Shown: positions 51,925 through 60,487 of the stretch, piece after piece | Position numbering within the stretch: position 1 is the first letter of the stretch | Layout: each line of letters opens with the position of its first letter | NCBI RefSeq assembly: GCF_030295975.1 | Contig: NZ_AP027364.1 | Span: forward strand, 2,418,001-2,482,000 | Direction: 5' to 3' | From: Thalassotalea atypica | GTDB lineage: Bacteria > Pseudomonadota > Gammaproteobacteria > Enterobacterales > Alteromonadaceae | DNA length: 64,000 bases | The notes under the pieces: model-generated | The model's input: only the letters and a program-made list of their open reading frames with translations | Database searches by the model: none | What the model was told of the DNA's origin: nothing | Program-made: the position numbers and the translations under genes

Positions 51925-53014
51925 CTACCCCTCCTATGGGTAATCTAAGATAAGTTTCAAAATAACCATTTTCAATAGGCGTTAGTGTCAGAGCAAACGT
52001 ATCTCCGTACAGTTTTTCTAGGCGTGAACGGCAATTACTTAACCCTAAACCAAACCCCTTATGTTCATCTTTTTCGGGTATTTTATTGATCAATTTTATC
52101 TCCAAATACAAAGGAGATTTTTCAATAGTTAATCTTAACTCGTTCTGATCACTTTCTAATTGGCTACCATGTTGAATGGCATTTTCCACTAAAGGTTGCA
52201 ATAACATACAGGGTATATCAATGCCTAAGCAGGAAGGTTCAACATCAACAGCGATTAGGATCTTGTCTTCAAAACGAATTTTTTGAATCGACAAATAGCT
52301 TTGAATAAACTCTATTTCATGCTCTAGCGGAATAAATTGATTCTTTTGATTTTCCAGCACCGTACGCAACATTAAACTCAGCTCAGTCAGCGCAGTGATC
52401 GCTTTTGACTTTTGCTCTAACCTAATAAGGCTAGCAATAGTGTTTAAGGTGTTAAACAAAAAATGGGGGTTTAACTGTGACTTTAATGAGTGCAGCTCAA
52501 CCTGAACCAGTTGCTTACTCAACGCTTCATTTTCTCTTTTTTGCTGAGCCAAGCGCTGATAGTAAGAATAAGAGTAGCCCGAGCAAAAAACAGCCAAATA
52601 CACCAAGAAGTCCATATGAATTGGGCTTAACAATAATCGGTCGACAGACGACTTAATCGCGGCCATGGTGATCGTTCCATCTCGGTACAAACCCACTTCT
52701 AAAATGGTCAATAACCAATAGAGGCTCATTATGGTCAACATAATACCAAACGATTTTAACGCAAAGCTTAGCAAATGCCGTTGATCAAAATTCACTACTT
52801 GTGTGGTTGCAATAATTAACGGCGCTACAATTGCCCAATTGCCCCACCATGGCAGATATTCCATCCACACGGAAAGCCATTCAACTGGACGTTCAAAGTG
52901 CAAACTTACGCGATAACTGTTACTTGCAGCCACCGTATTTAGCATTAGCCAGAAAAATAAATTAGCAACCCAAAATGAAACTGGCGGCAAATGTTTGAGT
53001 AAAGGTTTTACCAT
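51917..53014 (-). CDS. LytS/AlgZ-type sensor histidine kinase
   Basis: A 365-residue kinase of the HisKA_7TM-free His_kinase class. About four hydrophobic segments occupy residues 10-150. The H-box is SQLNPHFLFNTLNTI with His184, and the C-terminal HATPase has LQPLVENAIQHG (N-box) and GFGLGLSNCRSRLEKLYG (G-box). Pairs with the LytTR regulator encoded in overlap. Signal unknown; the N-terminal region is membrane-embedded with little periplasmic sequence, so it may sense within the membrane. Confidence 0.92.
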   Translation of the reverse strand: MVKPLLKHLPPVSFWVANLFFWLMLNTVAASNSYRVSLHFERPVEWLSVWMEYLPWWGNWAIVAPLIIATTQVVNFDQRHLLSFALKSFGIMLTIMSLYWLLTILEVGLYRDGTITMAAIKSSVDRLLLSPIHMDFLVYLAVFCSGYSYSYYQRLAQQKRENEALSKQLVQVELHSLKSQLNPHFLFNTLNTIASLIRLEQKSKAITALTELSLMLRTVLENQKNQFIPLEHEIEFIQSYLSIQKIRFEDKILIAVDVEPSCLGIDIPCMLLQPLVENAIQHGSQLESDQNELRLTIEKSPLYLEIKLINKIPEKDEHKGFGLGLSNCRSRLEKLYGDTFALTLTPIENGYFETYLRLPIGGVDA

Positions 53015-53326
53015 ACAAAAATAGGTAGAAATTCATGAGTACTTAATAAAGTCATTATGACGGTGCAACGAACCAAATTGCAACCTGCATCTGATTGTAA
53101 CAAATAAGAAATTACTTATTTTCACGTTTTAATTGTTACTACCTTATATCGACAACAATTTTAGAAAATATATCCCACCTTTAGTCACATTGTTCTGTCA
53201 TTTCATCCCTAGCTTACCGCCACAAGCATAATCATGGGTGTTACCCCGAGACGTTCCAGTTAGTTTTATCAAAGCAATCATTGGAATTGCGTTTATATAA
53301 CGATTAAAAATATCAGGGAGTAAATC
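53015..53326. other. 312-bp control region, LytS pair versus TonB receptor
   Basis: No gene. It contains a 20-bp palindrome, AAATAAG-N6-CTTATTT at 53102-53121, about 88 bp from the kinase ATG and about 205 bp from the receptor ATG. A TATATA at about 53293-53298 may be a -10 for the receptor gene. An AGGGAG ribosome site precedes the receptor ATG. Confidence 0.5.
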
Positions 53327-56299
53327 ATGTTTACTAATTCAAAGCTTGCTAGGTCTGTACGACTAGCTCTACTCTGTGGTGCTACTTCATCTGCATTTGT
53401 TGTCTCTACACAAACTTTTGCACAAGAAAGCCAACCCGCCGCCGAGCAAGAAATTGAAAGAATATCTGTAACCGGTAGTCGCATTAGACGCCCAGGTGCC
53501 GTCTCTGCTAGCCCAATTATGTCAGTAGGGGCTGAAGCAATCGAAATGCTACAAACCCCGCAAATTGAAGAAGTCCTTCGAAACCTACCCGCGACAATCC
53601 CAGGAGATGGAGCAAGTGTAAACAATGGTACTGCTGGTGCAGCCACCGTGAACTTACGTGCGCTAGGTACGCAGCGCACATTAGTGTTAATGAATGGTCG
53701 TCGTATGATTCCATTTAACTTTAACGGTATTGTTGATACGGCTTCTGTTCCTGTGTCATTAATTGAAAGTGTTGACGTGGTTACGGGTGGTGCATCGGCT
53801 GTTTATGGTTCAGACGCGATTGCTGGTGCAGTTAACTTTGTGATGAAAAACAACTTTGAAGGTGTTGAACTAAGCGTCAACCATTCAGAAACAGAAGAAG
53901 GTGACGGTGATACAGACAACATTGCGCTAACCTTAGGCTCTTCATTAGATGAAGGCCGCGGTAACGTAGCACTCGCCATGAACTGGACAGACCGTAAACC
54001 TGTAATGTTAGGCGATCGTCCGCTAGGTGTGCTAGGTATTGCGACAGCATCCGGTGGTGGTTATGAAGAGTATCTAAATGGCCAGGGCCCAGTTCCCCCA
54101 CACGACAATTGTGGTGGCCCCGATGTGACAACGTTTGAAAGTGGCGGCGGTTCAACCACTTCGATGCCAACACGTTTTGCTATAGTTGGCGCAGGGGTTT
54201 CAGGTCAATTTAGAGAAGACAGAACAATTGGTGATGATTGTAGTCGCTTTAACTTTAACCCGTATAACTTCTATCAAACCCCTCAAGAAAGGTACGGTGC
54301 AACAGCAATTGCCCATTATGATATTTTAGAAAATCACACGGTTTACACCACTGCGACATTTAACAACACGCAAGTTAAGCAACAAATTGCTCCATCAGGT
54401 ACTTTTGGTTCAACCTTTATGCTGCCTTTGGCTAACCCGTTTATTGGTGACCAAGCGTTAGGTTGGATCCTCGATAATGCCAACCAAGCGCGCACAGATG
54501 GCCTACTTAATGGTGGTGTTGAAAACTGGCAAGATATCAATGGTAATGGCATTGTTGATACTGAAGATTATTTGCAAGTACAACTTCGTCGCCGGACACT
54601 TGAGTTAGGTCCGCGCTCAACGAACTATGAGTCGGCTTTGTTTCAATTAGTGGCGGGGATAGAAGGTGTTCTATACGAAGATTGGGAATATAATATTTCT
54701 TTCCAATACGGTGAATCAAACAGAACAAATATCAGTGCTGGTTACACTAACGTATCAAACATGCAAAAAGCGCTCGATACTGTTGATGGCGTGAACTGTA
54801 AAAGTGGTGAAGCAGCCTGTGTTCCAATAGATCTCTTTGGTGGTTTCGGCACAATCACCCCTGAAGCAGCTGCATTTTCATCAGCCACTGCACTTATAAA
54901 ACAAGAGTACTCTCAAGAAGTATTAACGGCGAGTGTCAATGGCCCGGTAGATTTCATTGAAATCCCATGGGCAGGTGTACCATTGAGCCTTAGTTTGGGT
55001 TATGAACACCGTACAGAAGTCGGCGAAACTATCCCGGACGAATGTTTAAAAGAAGCACCAACAAGTTGTTTAGGTGGTGCTGGTGGTAATACATTACCCA
55101 TTAAAGGTGGTTTTAAAGTATCTGAATTCTTTATTGAAGGTGTATTACCAGTCTTTGATGGTCAGAAAATGGCAGAGTCATTGGATGTAGAATTCGCATT
55201 CCGTGCTGCAGATTATGACTCAGTAGGTACCAATGAAACCTGGAAACTCGGTTTTAGCTGGCGCCCTGTAGACAACATTCTAGTTCGTGTGATGCAACAA
55301 GAAGCAACACGTGCACCAAACGTCGGTGAAATTGCATCGCCAGCCGTTACAGGCTTGAGTAATGCATTAATCGACCCATGTTCTGTTGCAAACGCAGCAA
55401 ACATTGATGCAACATTACATGCGCTTTGTGTGTCAACAGGTATGACTGATGCACAGGTGGGTAAAGTTCAAGATGTTATCTCAGGTCAGGTTAACGCTTT
55501 CCAAGGTACCAACCCAGATCAGTTACCTGAAGCTGAAGAAGCGGAAACCTTTACTGCTGGTTTTGTTTACACCAATGAAGATCTTTTAGACCTAGAGCTT
55601 TCGGTCGATTATTACGACATTGAAGTAGACAACACCATTGGTAACTTCACTGCTCAACAAACCATGGACGCGTGTTATACAGCAGGTATTACTAGCGAGT
55701 GTGAGAAAATCCAACGCATTGGTGGCGATTTAACCATTGCTGGTTCAGGCATTGAAACCTACACCACTAACCTCAGCTACCGTCAAGCGGAAGGTGTTGA
55801 AGTCGGTGTTCATTTTGGTTTTGGTATAAGCAACTGGGGCGAACTGAAGTTTGATACCAATTTAAACCACTACATGACCAATGAACGTCAATCTTCTACT
55901 ACACTGCCGATTATTGACTGTTTAGGTAAGTACGGTAACAACTGTTCACCTACACCTGAGACCACATGGAATCAGCGCGTGACATGGCACCTTGATGACT
56001 TCACTATGTCATTATTATGGCGTCATAGCAGCTCAATCGACATGGAAGAAGTACAAGCTGCGGGTTCATTTGAAGCATTCCGCTCAATTGATTCTTACGA
56101 CTATTTTGACTTGTTCGCGAGCTATAACTTAGGGGAAAACACTAAGTTCACGTTTGGTATAGATAATATTTCAGACGAAGATGCACCAGTTGTTGGTGGC
56201 GAAGCCGGCTCAACAGCATTTAACTCAGGTAATACTTTCCCAAGCTCATACAGCCCATTAGGCCGTATATTTAAGGCAGGTGTGAAGTTCACTTTCTAA
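53327..56299 (+). CDS. TonB-dependent outer-membrane receptor
   Basis: A 990-residue receptor with a signal peptide (about 1-32, cleavage after TFA). TonB box-like EIERISVTGSRIRRP opens the mature N-terminus. The plug (about 60-180) has LVLMNGRRMIPF, VDVVTGGASAVYGSDAIAGAVNFVMK. The beta-barrel runs to the C-terminus, ending with an aromatic residue (KAGVKFTF). The SRIRR and GGASAVYG plug type is shared by the large family in marine Alteromonadales that import peptides or oligosaccharides, not typical siderophore receptors. The substrate is unknown. It lies divergent from a LytS/LytTR two-component pair and has its own terminator. Confidence 0.93.
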   Translation: MFTNSKLARSVRLALLCGATSSAFVVSTQTFAQESQPAAEQEIERISVTGSRIRRPGAVSASPIMSVGAEAIEMLQTPQIEEVLRNLPATIPGDGASVNNGTAGAATVNLRALGTQRTLVLMNGRRMIPFNFNGIVDTASVPVSLIESVDVVTGGASAVYGSDAIAGAVNFVMKNNFEGVELSVNHSETEEGDGDTDNIALTLGSSLDEGRGNVALAMNWTDRKPVMLGDRPLGVLGIATASGGGYEEYLNGQGPVPPHDNCGGPDVTTFESGGGSTTSMPTRFAIVGAGVSGQFREDRTIGDDCSRFNFNPYNFYQTPQERYGATAIAHYDILENHTVYTTATFNNTQVKQQIAPSGTFGSTFMLPLANPFIGDQALGWILDNANQARTDGLLNGGVENWQDINGNGIVDTEDYLQVQLRRRTLELGPRSTNYESALFQLVAGIEGVLYEDWEYNISFQYGESNRTNISAGYTNVSNMQKALDTVDGVNCKSGEAACVPIDLFGGFGTITPEAAAFSSATALIKQEYSQEVLTASVNGPVDFIEIPWAGVPLSLSLGYEHRTEVGETIPDECLKEAPTSCLGGAGGNTLPIKGGFKVSEFFIEGVLPVFDGQKMAESLDVEFAFRAADYDSVGTNETWKLGFSWRPVDNILVRVMQQEATRAPNVGEIASPAVTGLSNALIDPCSVANAANIDATLHALCVSTGMTDAQVGKVQDVISGQVNAFQGTNPDQLPEAEEAETFTAGFVYTNEDLLDLELSVDYYDIEVDNTIGNFTAQQTMDACYTAGITSECEKIQRIGGDLTIAGSGIETYTTNLSYRQAEGVEVGVHFGFGISNWGELKFDTNLNHYMTNERQSSTTLPIIDCLGKYGNNCSPTPETTWNQRVTWHLDDFTMSLLWRHSSSIDMEEVQAAGSFEAFRSIDSYDYFDLFASYNLGENTKFTFGIDNISDEDAPVVGGEAGSTAFNSGNTFPSSYSPLGRIFKAGVKFTF

Positions 56300-56339
56300 G
56301 TTAGTTAGATTTAACAAGAATTGTTAGAAAAGTGCATGT

Positions 56340-56370
56340 AAAAAGCGAGGTATAATACCTCGCTTTTTTA
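56340..56370. terminator. Bidirectional terminator after the TonB receptor
   Basis: AAAAAGCGAGGTA (56340-56352) pairs with TACCTCGCTTTTT (from 56356) around a three-base loop, with further T residues. The A run on the left arm lets it serve the minus-strand envelope operon as well. Confidence 0.92.
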
Positions 56371-56407
56371 TTTTTTCCTGTGTGTAGGCGATTTTATCTT
56401 TATAGAG

Positions 56408-56887
56408 CTAGAATTGCCTGTCAATACGCACCGAGCCATTGGCAAGATAAATCATGCGAATATCATCATTGGCCTTAAATGCCATAGCAGGGTCGTAATC
56501 TTGAACTACCATAAATTCCTGTCCCGATTCCACTTTGATCATCAATTCAACCAAACGCAATGTTTTCTCTTTGTATTTTGGGTTGTTTCGATGGGCCATA
56601 GAGCCACCAATTAAAGCCCCCAATACAGTTGCTACATCTTGTCCGCTGCCGCTACCAAATTGATGGCCAATGACGCCACCTAGCAAAGCACCGCCCAATG
56701 ATTTCCAACCGTTGTTACGATCTTTAACGAGCTCGGTTTCGGTAATGTTCCGCACCGACATCACTTGTCCGAACAATACTTGTTCAACGGGCACCGCTTT
56801 ATTACGATCATAACCATCCGCCAATACCGACGCACTAAAAATCAACGACAACGTTGTAACCTTGATAAACAAAAATAAATTTTTCAT
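56408..56887 (-). CDS. Periplasmic/outer-membrane glycine-zipper protein
   Basis: A 159-residue protein with a Sec signal peptide (cleavage after VLA). The core is a two-segment glycine zipper, SLGGALLGGVIGHQFGSG and VATVLGALIGGSMA (about residues 62-100), as in SlyB/Pcp-like and OsmB-like proteins, and the C-terminal part is a beta-rich domain with the YDPAMAFKANDDIRMIY segment. It lacks a lipobox. Its place at the end of an operon with lpoB suggests an envelope role. The last gene of the minus-strand four-gene set. Confidence 0.75.
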   Translation of the reverse strand: MKNLFLFIKVTTLSLIFSASVLADGYDRNKAVPVEQVLFGQVMSVRNITETELVKDRNNGWKSLGGALLGGVIGHQFGSGSGQDVATVLGALIGGSMAHRNNPKYKEKTLRLVELMIKVESGQEFMVVQDYDPAMAFKANDDIRMIYLANGSVRIDRQF

Positions 56888-56923
56888 TTAATCCCCCTTG
56901 GCAAATAAAATCTTCTGACTTTA

Positions 56924-57529
56924 TTACCAGCCAACACTCGCTTTTTCACGTGTTTTACGTATTTCAGTTTCGTCAGCCCACTCAACTAGACCGCTGTTTA
57001 AATCCATCAAGCGCATGGTGAACTTGTAATACACATCTTTCTTGTCTTTATTTGATTTAACAATGCTAGAAAGGTTTCCGTAAAGCATAAGCTCAGCACC
57101 TATGTGCTGACCAAACTGGATCGCTTTTGATGAGTCAACCATACCGCCATCTTGTTGAAATTGAATTTGCTTACGTGCCGCTTCAACACGTGACATATCA
57201 ACAAACCTAAATTTTCCTGAGCGAAGAACTTTCGTCGAGATTGAATCGGTGATCGACTCCATATCAATATGCTCGCTGGTTTTGTTTTTAATCCGCTCAA
57301 CAAAAACCACTGGGCGTTTATTTTGCGTTAAAGTGCCAACCACAGGAGACAACATCAATGACTCGGTCATCTCATTAGCCACTCGCTGTAAATCAGTCGA
57401 ACCAAAGTTAACATCGGTGGTTTCCACTGCTGTTGCGTCACCATAGCTCACCACTTGCTTACTCGAGCAGCCCGACAATACCAGCGCTGAAAAACCAATA
57501 GAGGCAGCAATTAAATATTTTTTGTTCAT
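56924..57529 (-). CDS. lpoB: Penicillin-binding protein activator LpoB
   Basis: A 201-residue outer-membrane lipoprotein that spans to the periplasm and stimulates PBP1b. Signal peptide and lipobox LSGC are at the N-terminus. The LpoB domain is clear: PVVFVERIKNKTSEHIDMESITDSI, VLRSGKFRFVDMSRV, and the end WADETEIRKT. The disordered linker between lipobox and domain is short compared with E. coli. It is encoded with ycfL, as in E. coli (ycfL-lpoB), with a three-base gap. Confidence 0.93.
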   Translation of the reverse strand: MNKKYLIAASIGFSALVLSGCSSKQVVSYGDATAVETTDVNFGSTDLQRVANEMTESLMLSPVVGTLTQNKRPVVFVERIKNKTSEHIDMESITDSISTKVLRSGKFRFVDMSRVEAARKQIQFQQDGGMVDSSKAIQFGQHIGAELMLYGNLSSIVKSNKDKKDVYYKFTMRLMDLNSGLVEWADETEIRKTREKASVGW

Positions 57530-57532
57530 GTG

Positions 57533-57985
57533 TTATTCCTTTTCAAATTCATAGGCTTTGCTATGTGCTCTACGCACATAGACACTAAAAGTTGTTGCCG
57601 TTGCATTAGGCGCGACAGCACGTAGTTTTTTGATTTGACCACCGTGCAGGGATAATGGTGTCCAAGGTGTCTTGTTAGGTTCGACGACAAAACCTTGTTC
57701 ATCAAACCAAGTAAATTGATATTGCAATTTTTGCGTTTTACTCGCGCCGCTGACTAGCTCAACATTCACTTGTGTTACGCCATTAATCAGGCGAGATTGC
57801 ACTTGGGCGATTGATAACAGATCAGCCATTTTTGGGTTATCTGTTTTCAAGTAACGAGAAAATTCATTAGTATTATGTATTGCAGAAGTACCAATACCTG
57901 ACGTCACAGGAGAACGGCTACTACAGCCTGCCACGAATATAATCACCATGAGTAAGTACCATGATTGACTGAACGTATTTTTCAT
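57533..57985 (-). CDS. ycfL: YcfL-family lipoprotein
   Basis: A 150-residue lipoprotein (lipobox VAGC, Cys21). The mature domain is the DUF1425/YcfL beta-sandwich, with the LQYQFTWFDEQGFVV stretch and a conserved C-terminal FSVYVRRA region. Function is not established; in E. coli it lies next to lpoB. It is immediately upstream of lpoB here and downstream of the COG3014-like gene. Confidence 0.9.
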   Translation of the reverse strand: MKNTFSQSWYLLMVIIFVAGCSSRSPVTSGIGTSAIHNTNEFSRYLKTDNPKMADLLSIAQVQSRLINGVTQVNVELVSGASKTQKLQYQFTWFDEQGFVVEPNKTPWTPLSLHGGQIKKLRAVAPNATATTFSVYVRRAHSKAYEFEKE

Positions 57986-58031
57986 TTTAACTCCTCAGCA
58001 ATATCCAAATTAAACATGTGCCGTCATTAGA

Positions 58032-59453
58032 TTATAAATTAACGACATGATGTTGACTGTATTGACCCAATCGACTGATCATGACAAAAGTCGTTCTTCC
58101 AGCGGTAATGTCGACAGGTATTTCGTTGAGCCCTTCCACAGCATTAATATTGACTCTATGTTGGCCTTCGACCAAATCAATTTTTAACAACTGTACGTCG
58201 CTAGGTAGCGTCAACCAGCTGCGTGTATCAGCGCGCTCTGATGCCATGTTATAAAGCCCCGCTAGAATATTACCGACATCTCCACCTTCTTTACTCAGTT
58301 TATGTCTTACTTGCTCTTTTGCTGCCAGCCTGAGTACTTGTCTGGCAATCATGGTTGGCATCTGCTCGGTCAGCTGTTTAGCGACCAAGGCTTGTAACTG
58401 CACAATTTGCTCTGATGCCAATACATCGTCATTCACTTTGAGTACTAATGGCTTTGCTGGCGTTACGGTTGGCTGATAACTTGGCAGAGCTAAATTAAAG
58501 GTTCTAAAATCATTGTGCCGCGTAAATATAGGTAAGTTGACCCCTTTTTCTATTCGCGCATCGATAAGATCTTGCTCATAAATAATAACTAGCTGCCCAC
58601 TATTTTTGAGCGTTGTAGTTTGGTAATCACCAAATCGACGTTCAAGTACTTCAATGTCATCAACCATTCCCAATTGATGTGCAAGTCGTAACACGTCTTG
58701 CTGCAAATAGTGATTGTCCGGAAAAATTTCTAACGCTTTTTTGTAGTCAATGTATGCATCGTTCAATTGACCCGCTGCTTCATATAAAATGCCAGATATA
58801 TAAAAGGTATAAGCATTTTGAAAACCATTCTTAATATCTCCTACTCGACTATTCAATGATGAGAAGGCGGCATTTGCGTGTTGCCAATCTACACTACCGG
58901 TACTACCTAAGGCTTCATTTGCCTCGATAAGTTCATCTTCATTAGCCCTCAATGCTTGCTCTTGAACAAGGTTTGCACGCCTAATTTCTACTAGTGCCCC
59001 CTCTAAGTCGTTAAGGTACAAATAATTTAGTGCTTGGTATGAGTGCATCATGCTTTGTTCGTATGCAGGTACCTGATACAAAATAGCATTATCATTACTC
59101 AGCAAGGAGCCAAATTTCTCAACACCTGAACTTAATCTAACTTTTGCCCCACTACGTTCTTTCTCAATGGTTTGATATGCCTGTTCGAACCATGCTCTAC
59201 TTTGTTGGAAATTGCCGGACAAGTACGCTAGGCGGCCTTTTTCGAGTAACGTTAAGACATAGTTGGTATTTCGACTCGATGGCTCACCCAGTTTTTGATT
59301 CGCATTGGGGAAATCTCCCATCAAGGTAGCCTGTCGAACTGGCCTCATTTGCTGAGCATATCCTTGAAAGAAATCTTCAATTCTCATGCTTGCACATGCT
59401 GTTAATTGGAGACTTACCAAGACTATAACGGCCTTTTTGAACACTTGATTCAT
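58032..59453 (-). CDS. COG3014-like TPR lipoprotein
   Basis: A 473-residue lipoprotein (lipobox LTAC, about residue 19). The N-terminal half is TPR-like (YVLTLLEKGRLAYLSGNFQQSRAWFEQA, YQALNYLYLNDLEGALVEIRRA), the C-terminal half is beta-rich with a helix-lined segment. Matches the uncharacterised COG3014-type family, commonly found next to ycfL and lpoB in marine Gammaproteobacteria. A role with LpoB in peptidoglycan-synthesis control is inference from the neighbourhood. First gene of the minus-strand run COG3014-ycfL-lpoB-zipper. Confidence 0.8.
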   Translation of the reverse strand: MNQVFKKAVIVLVSLQLTACASMRIEDFFQGYAQQMRPVRQATLMGDFPNANQKLGEPSSRNTNYVLTLLEKGRLAYLSGNFQQSRAWFEQAYQTIEKERSGAKVRLSSGVEKFGSLLSNDNAILYQVPAYEQSMMHSYQALNYLYLNDLEGALVEIRRANLVQEQALRANEDELIEANEALGSTGSVDWQHANAAFSSLNSRVGDIKNGFQNAYTFYISGILYEAAGQLNDAYIDYKKALEIFPDNHYLQQDVLRLAHQLGMVDDIEVLERRFGDYQTTTLKNSGQLVIIYEQDLIDARIEKGVNLPIFTRHNDFRTFNLALPSYQPTVTPAKPLVLKVNDDVLASEQIVQLQALVAKQLTEQMPTMIARQVLRLAAKEQVRHKLSKEGGDVGNILAGLYNMASERADTRSWLTLPSDVQLLKIDLVEGQHRVNINAVEGLNEIPVDITAGRTTFVMISRLGQYSQHHVVNL

Positions 59454-59744
59454 TAAATTGACTAAAACCTAGTTGTTAATTACTCGTAAATAGCGTCACT
59501 ATATACGATGTGACCACTCACCATTAACGCTTTGTTGTAAATAAACGTAATGATTACTCAAAATGCCTGCGAATCCCAGCACCATTGAACAAAAACCACA
59601 CAGTTCCGTTCGTTTGTATATTTATGTTAAGGCTTTGACCTAAAATCTCAGCAGCTCTTCTTGTTAACTGCGGCAAATTGTCGCACTTTGAAACTTAACC
59701 TTTGCTGAATGAAATAATAGGCAGGATAATAAAATCATAAGTTG
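59454..59744. other. Intergenic region upstream of the COG3014 operon
   Basis: About 290 bp with no gene that looks real. It should hold the promoter of the minus-strand envelope operon. No clear hexamers seen. The rest of the gap to 59910 holds the small-RNA candidate. Confidence 0.35.
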
Positions 59745-59868
59745 GTTACACTCATTTGCCAAACCGCTTATAAAATTTGAATGAGTTAATGTTTAATGAC
59801 CACCATAAAATGTTAATTCACAAATCATGTGCTTTGCCCCGACACTAACCAGACGGGGCTTTTTTTTG
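59745..59868 (+). ncRNA. Candidate small RNA with strong terminator
   Basis: A strong plus-strand terminator at 59836-59868 has no plus-strand gene upstream for more than 3 kb. A plausible promoter is GTTACA (59745-59750) with TATAAA (59769-59774), spacer 18 bp, starting near 59781 and giving an RNA of about 88 nt; a second possibility is TTGCTG (59702-59707) with GATAAT (59725-59730), spacer 17 bp, giving about 130 nt. No reading frame of note. The arrangement is that of a free-standing Hfq-type small RNA, including a long T tract. Confidence 0.5.
59836..59868 (+). terminator. Intrinsic terminator with no upstream gene
   Basis: GCCCCG (59836-59841) pairs with CGGGGC (59854-59859), 12-base loop in which GACACT/AGAC may extend, followed by eight T residues. 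Reading is plus only; the minus strand has no T run. Confidence 0.85.
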
Positions 59869-59910
59869 CCAAACGAATCATACGCATGCGTTAAGTTTTT
59901 TTGAGTGAGT

Positions 59911-60447
59911 TTAAATTGAATTGGATTGAAAGCTAGGACGTTTTTTAAGTTTACGTTGCAGTGTACGACGATGCATCGACAACTGCCTTGCTGCTGCTGA
60001 AACATTACCATCATTAAATTTCAGTACCTGCTGAATATGCTCCCATTCAATTTGCTCTGAAGATAAGGTGGCTTGTTGCTCTTGGACAATAGTTGTCTTG
60101 GCACTGCCTGACATTGCACTTATCAATGTTTGTGTGTCTATGGGTTTTGCCAAATAATCGTCAGCACCTAATTTAATCGCCTCAACTGCAGTTGCGATAC
60201 TCGCATAACCGGTCAATAAAATAATTTTAGCTTTAGGTAAAATATTACGCATAGGCGCAATGATTTTCAGGCCACTATCACCATCAAGGTGCATATCAAG
60301 CAAAATAATGTCAGGCAGATATTGGCGACTATGCAGCAATGCGTCACTGCAGTTATCCGTCTGCAGGCACTGATAGCCATGTTTTTTCAAACGACGCCGT
60401 AACGAAGCTGAAAATACTGCATCATCTTCAATTATTAACACTTTCAT
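59911..60447 (-). CDS. RegA/PrrA-type response regulator
   Basis: A 178-residue regulator with receiver (Asp51, Lys102 in YLAKPID) and a C-terminal Fis-type helix-turn-helix (about 140-170, NVSAAARQLSMHRRTLQRKLKKR), the domain set of RegA/PrrA/ActR. In Proteobacteria this family controls respiration, redox and energy genes in response to oxygen. The HTH AARxLxMHRRTLQRKL is close to the very conserved RegA helix. It follows the kinase by 40 bp. There is no clear terminator after it. Confidence 0.92.
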   Translation of the reverse strand: MKVLIIEDDAVFSASLRRRLKKHGYQCLQTDNCSDALLHSRQYLPDIILLDMHLDGDSGLKIIAPMRNILPKAKIILLTGYASIATAVEAIKLGADDYLAKPIDTQTLISAMSGSAKTTIVQEQQATLSSEQIEWEHIQQVLKFNDGNVSAAARQLSMHRRTLQRKLKKRPSFQSNSI

Positions 60448-60487
60448 TTTTAGTCATTTATTCTCTGATTGTTATGTGTTTAAACCG

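Noticed and set aside
53216-53250. BtsR/YehT-like pair ACCGCCAC and ACCCCGAG upstream of the TonB receptor
   Set aside because: Spacing is 27 bp, not the 21 bp of known BtsR sites, and the second half matches poorly.
59793-60014. 73-codon minus-strand frame over the RegA-like gene end and the small-RNA terminator
   Set aside because: It is a shadow of the RegA-like HTH region in another frame and includes the terminator hairpin.
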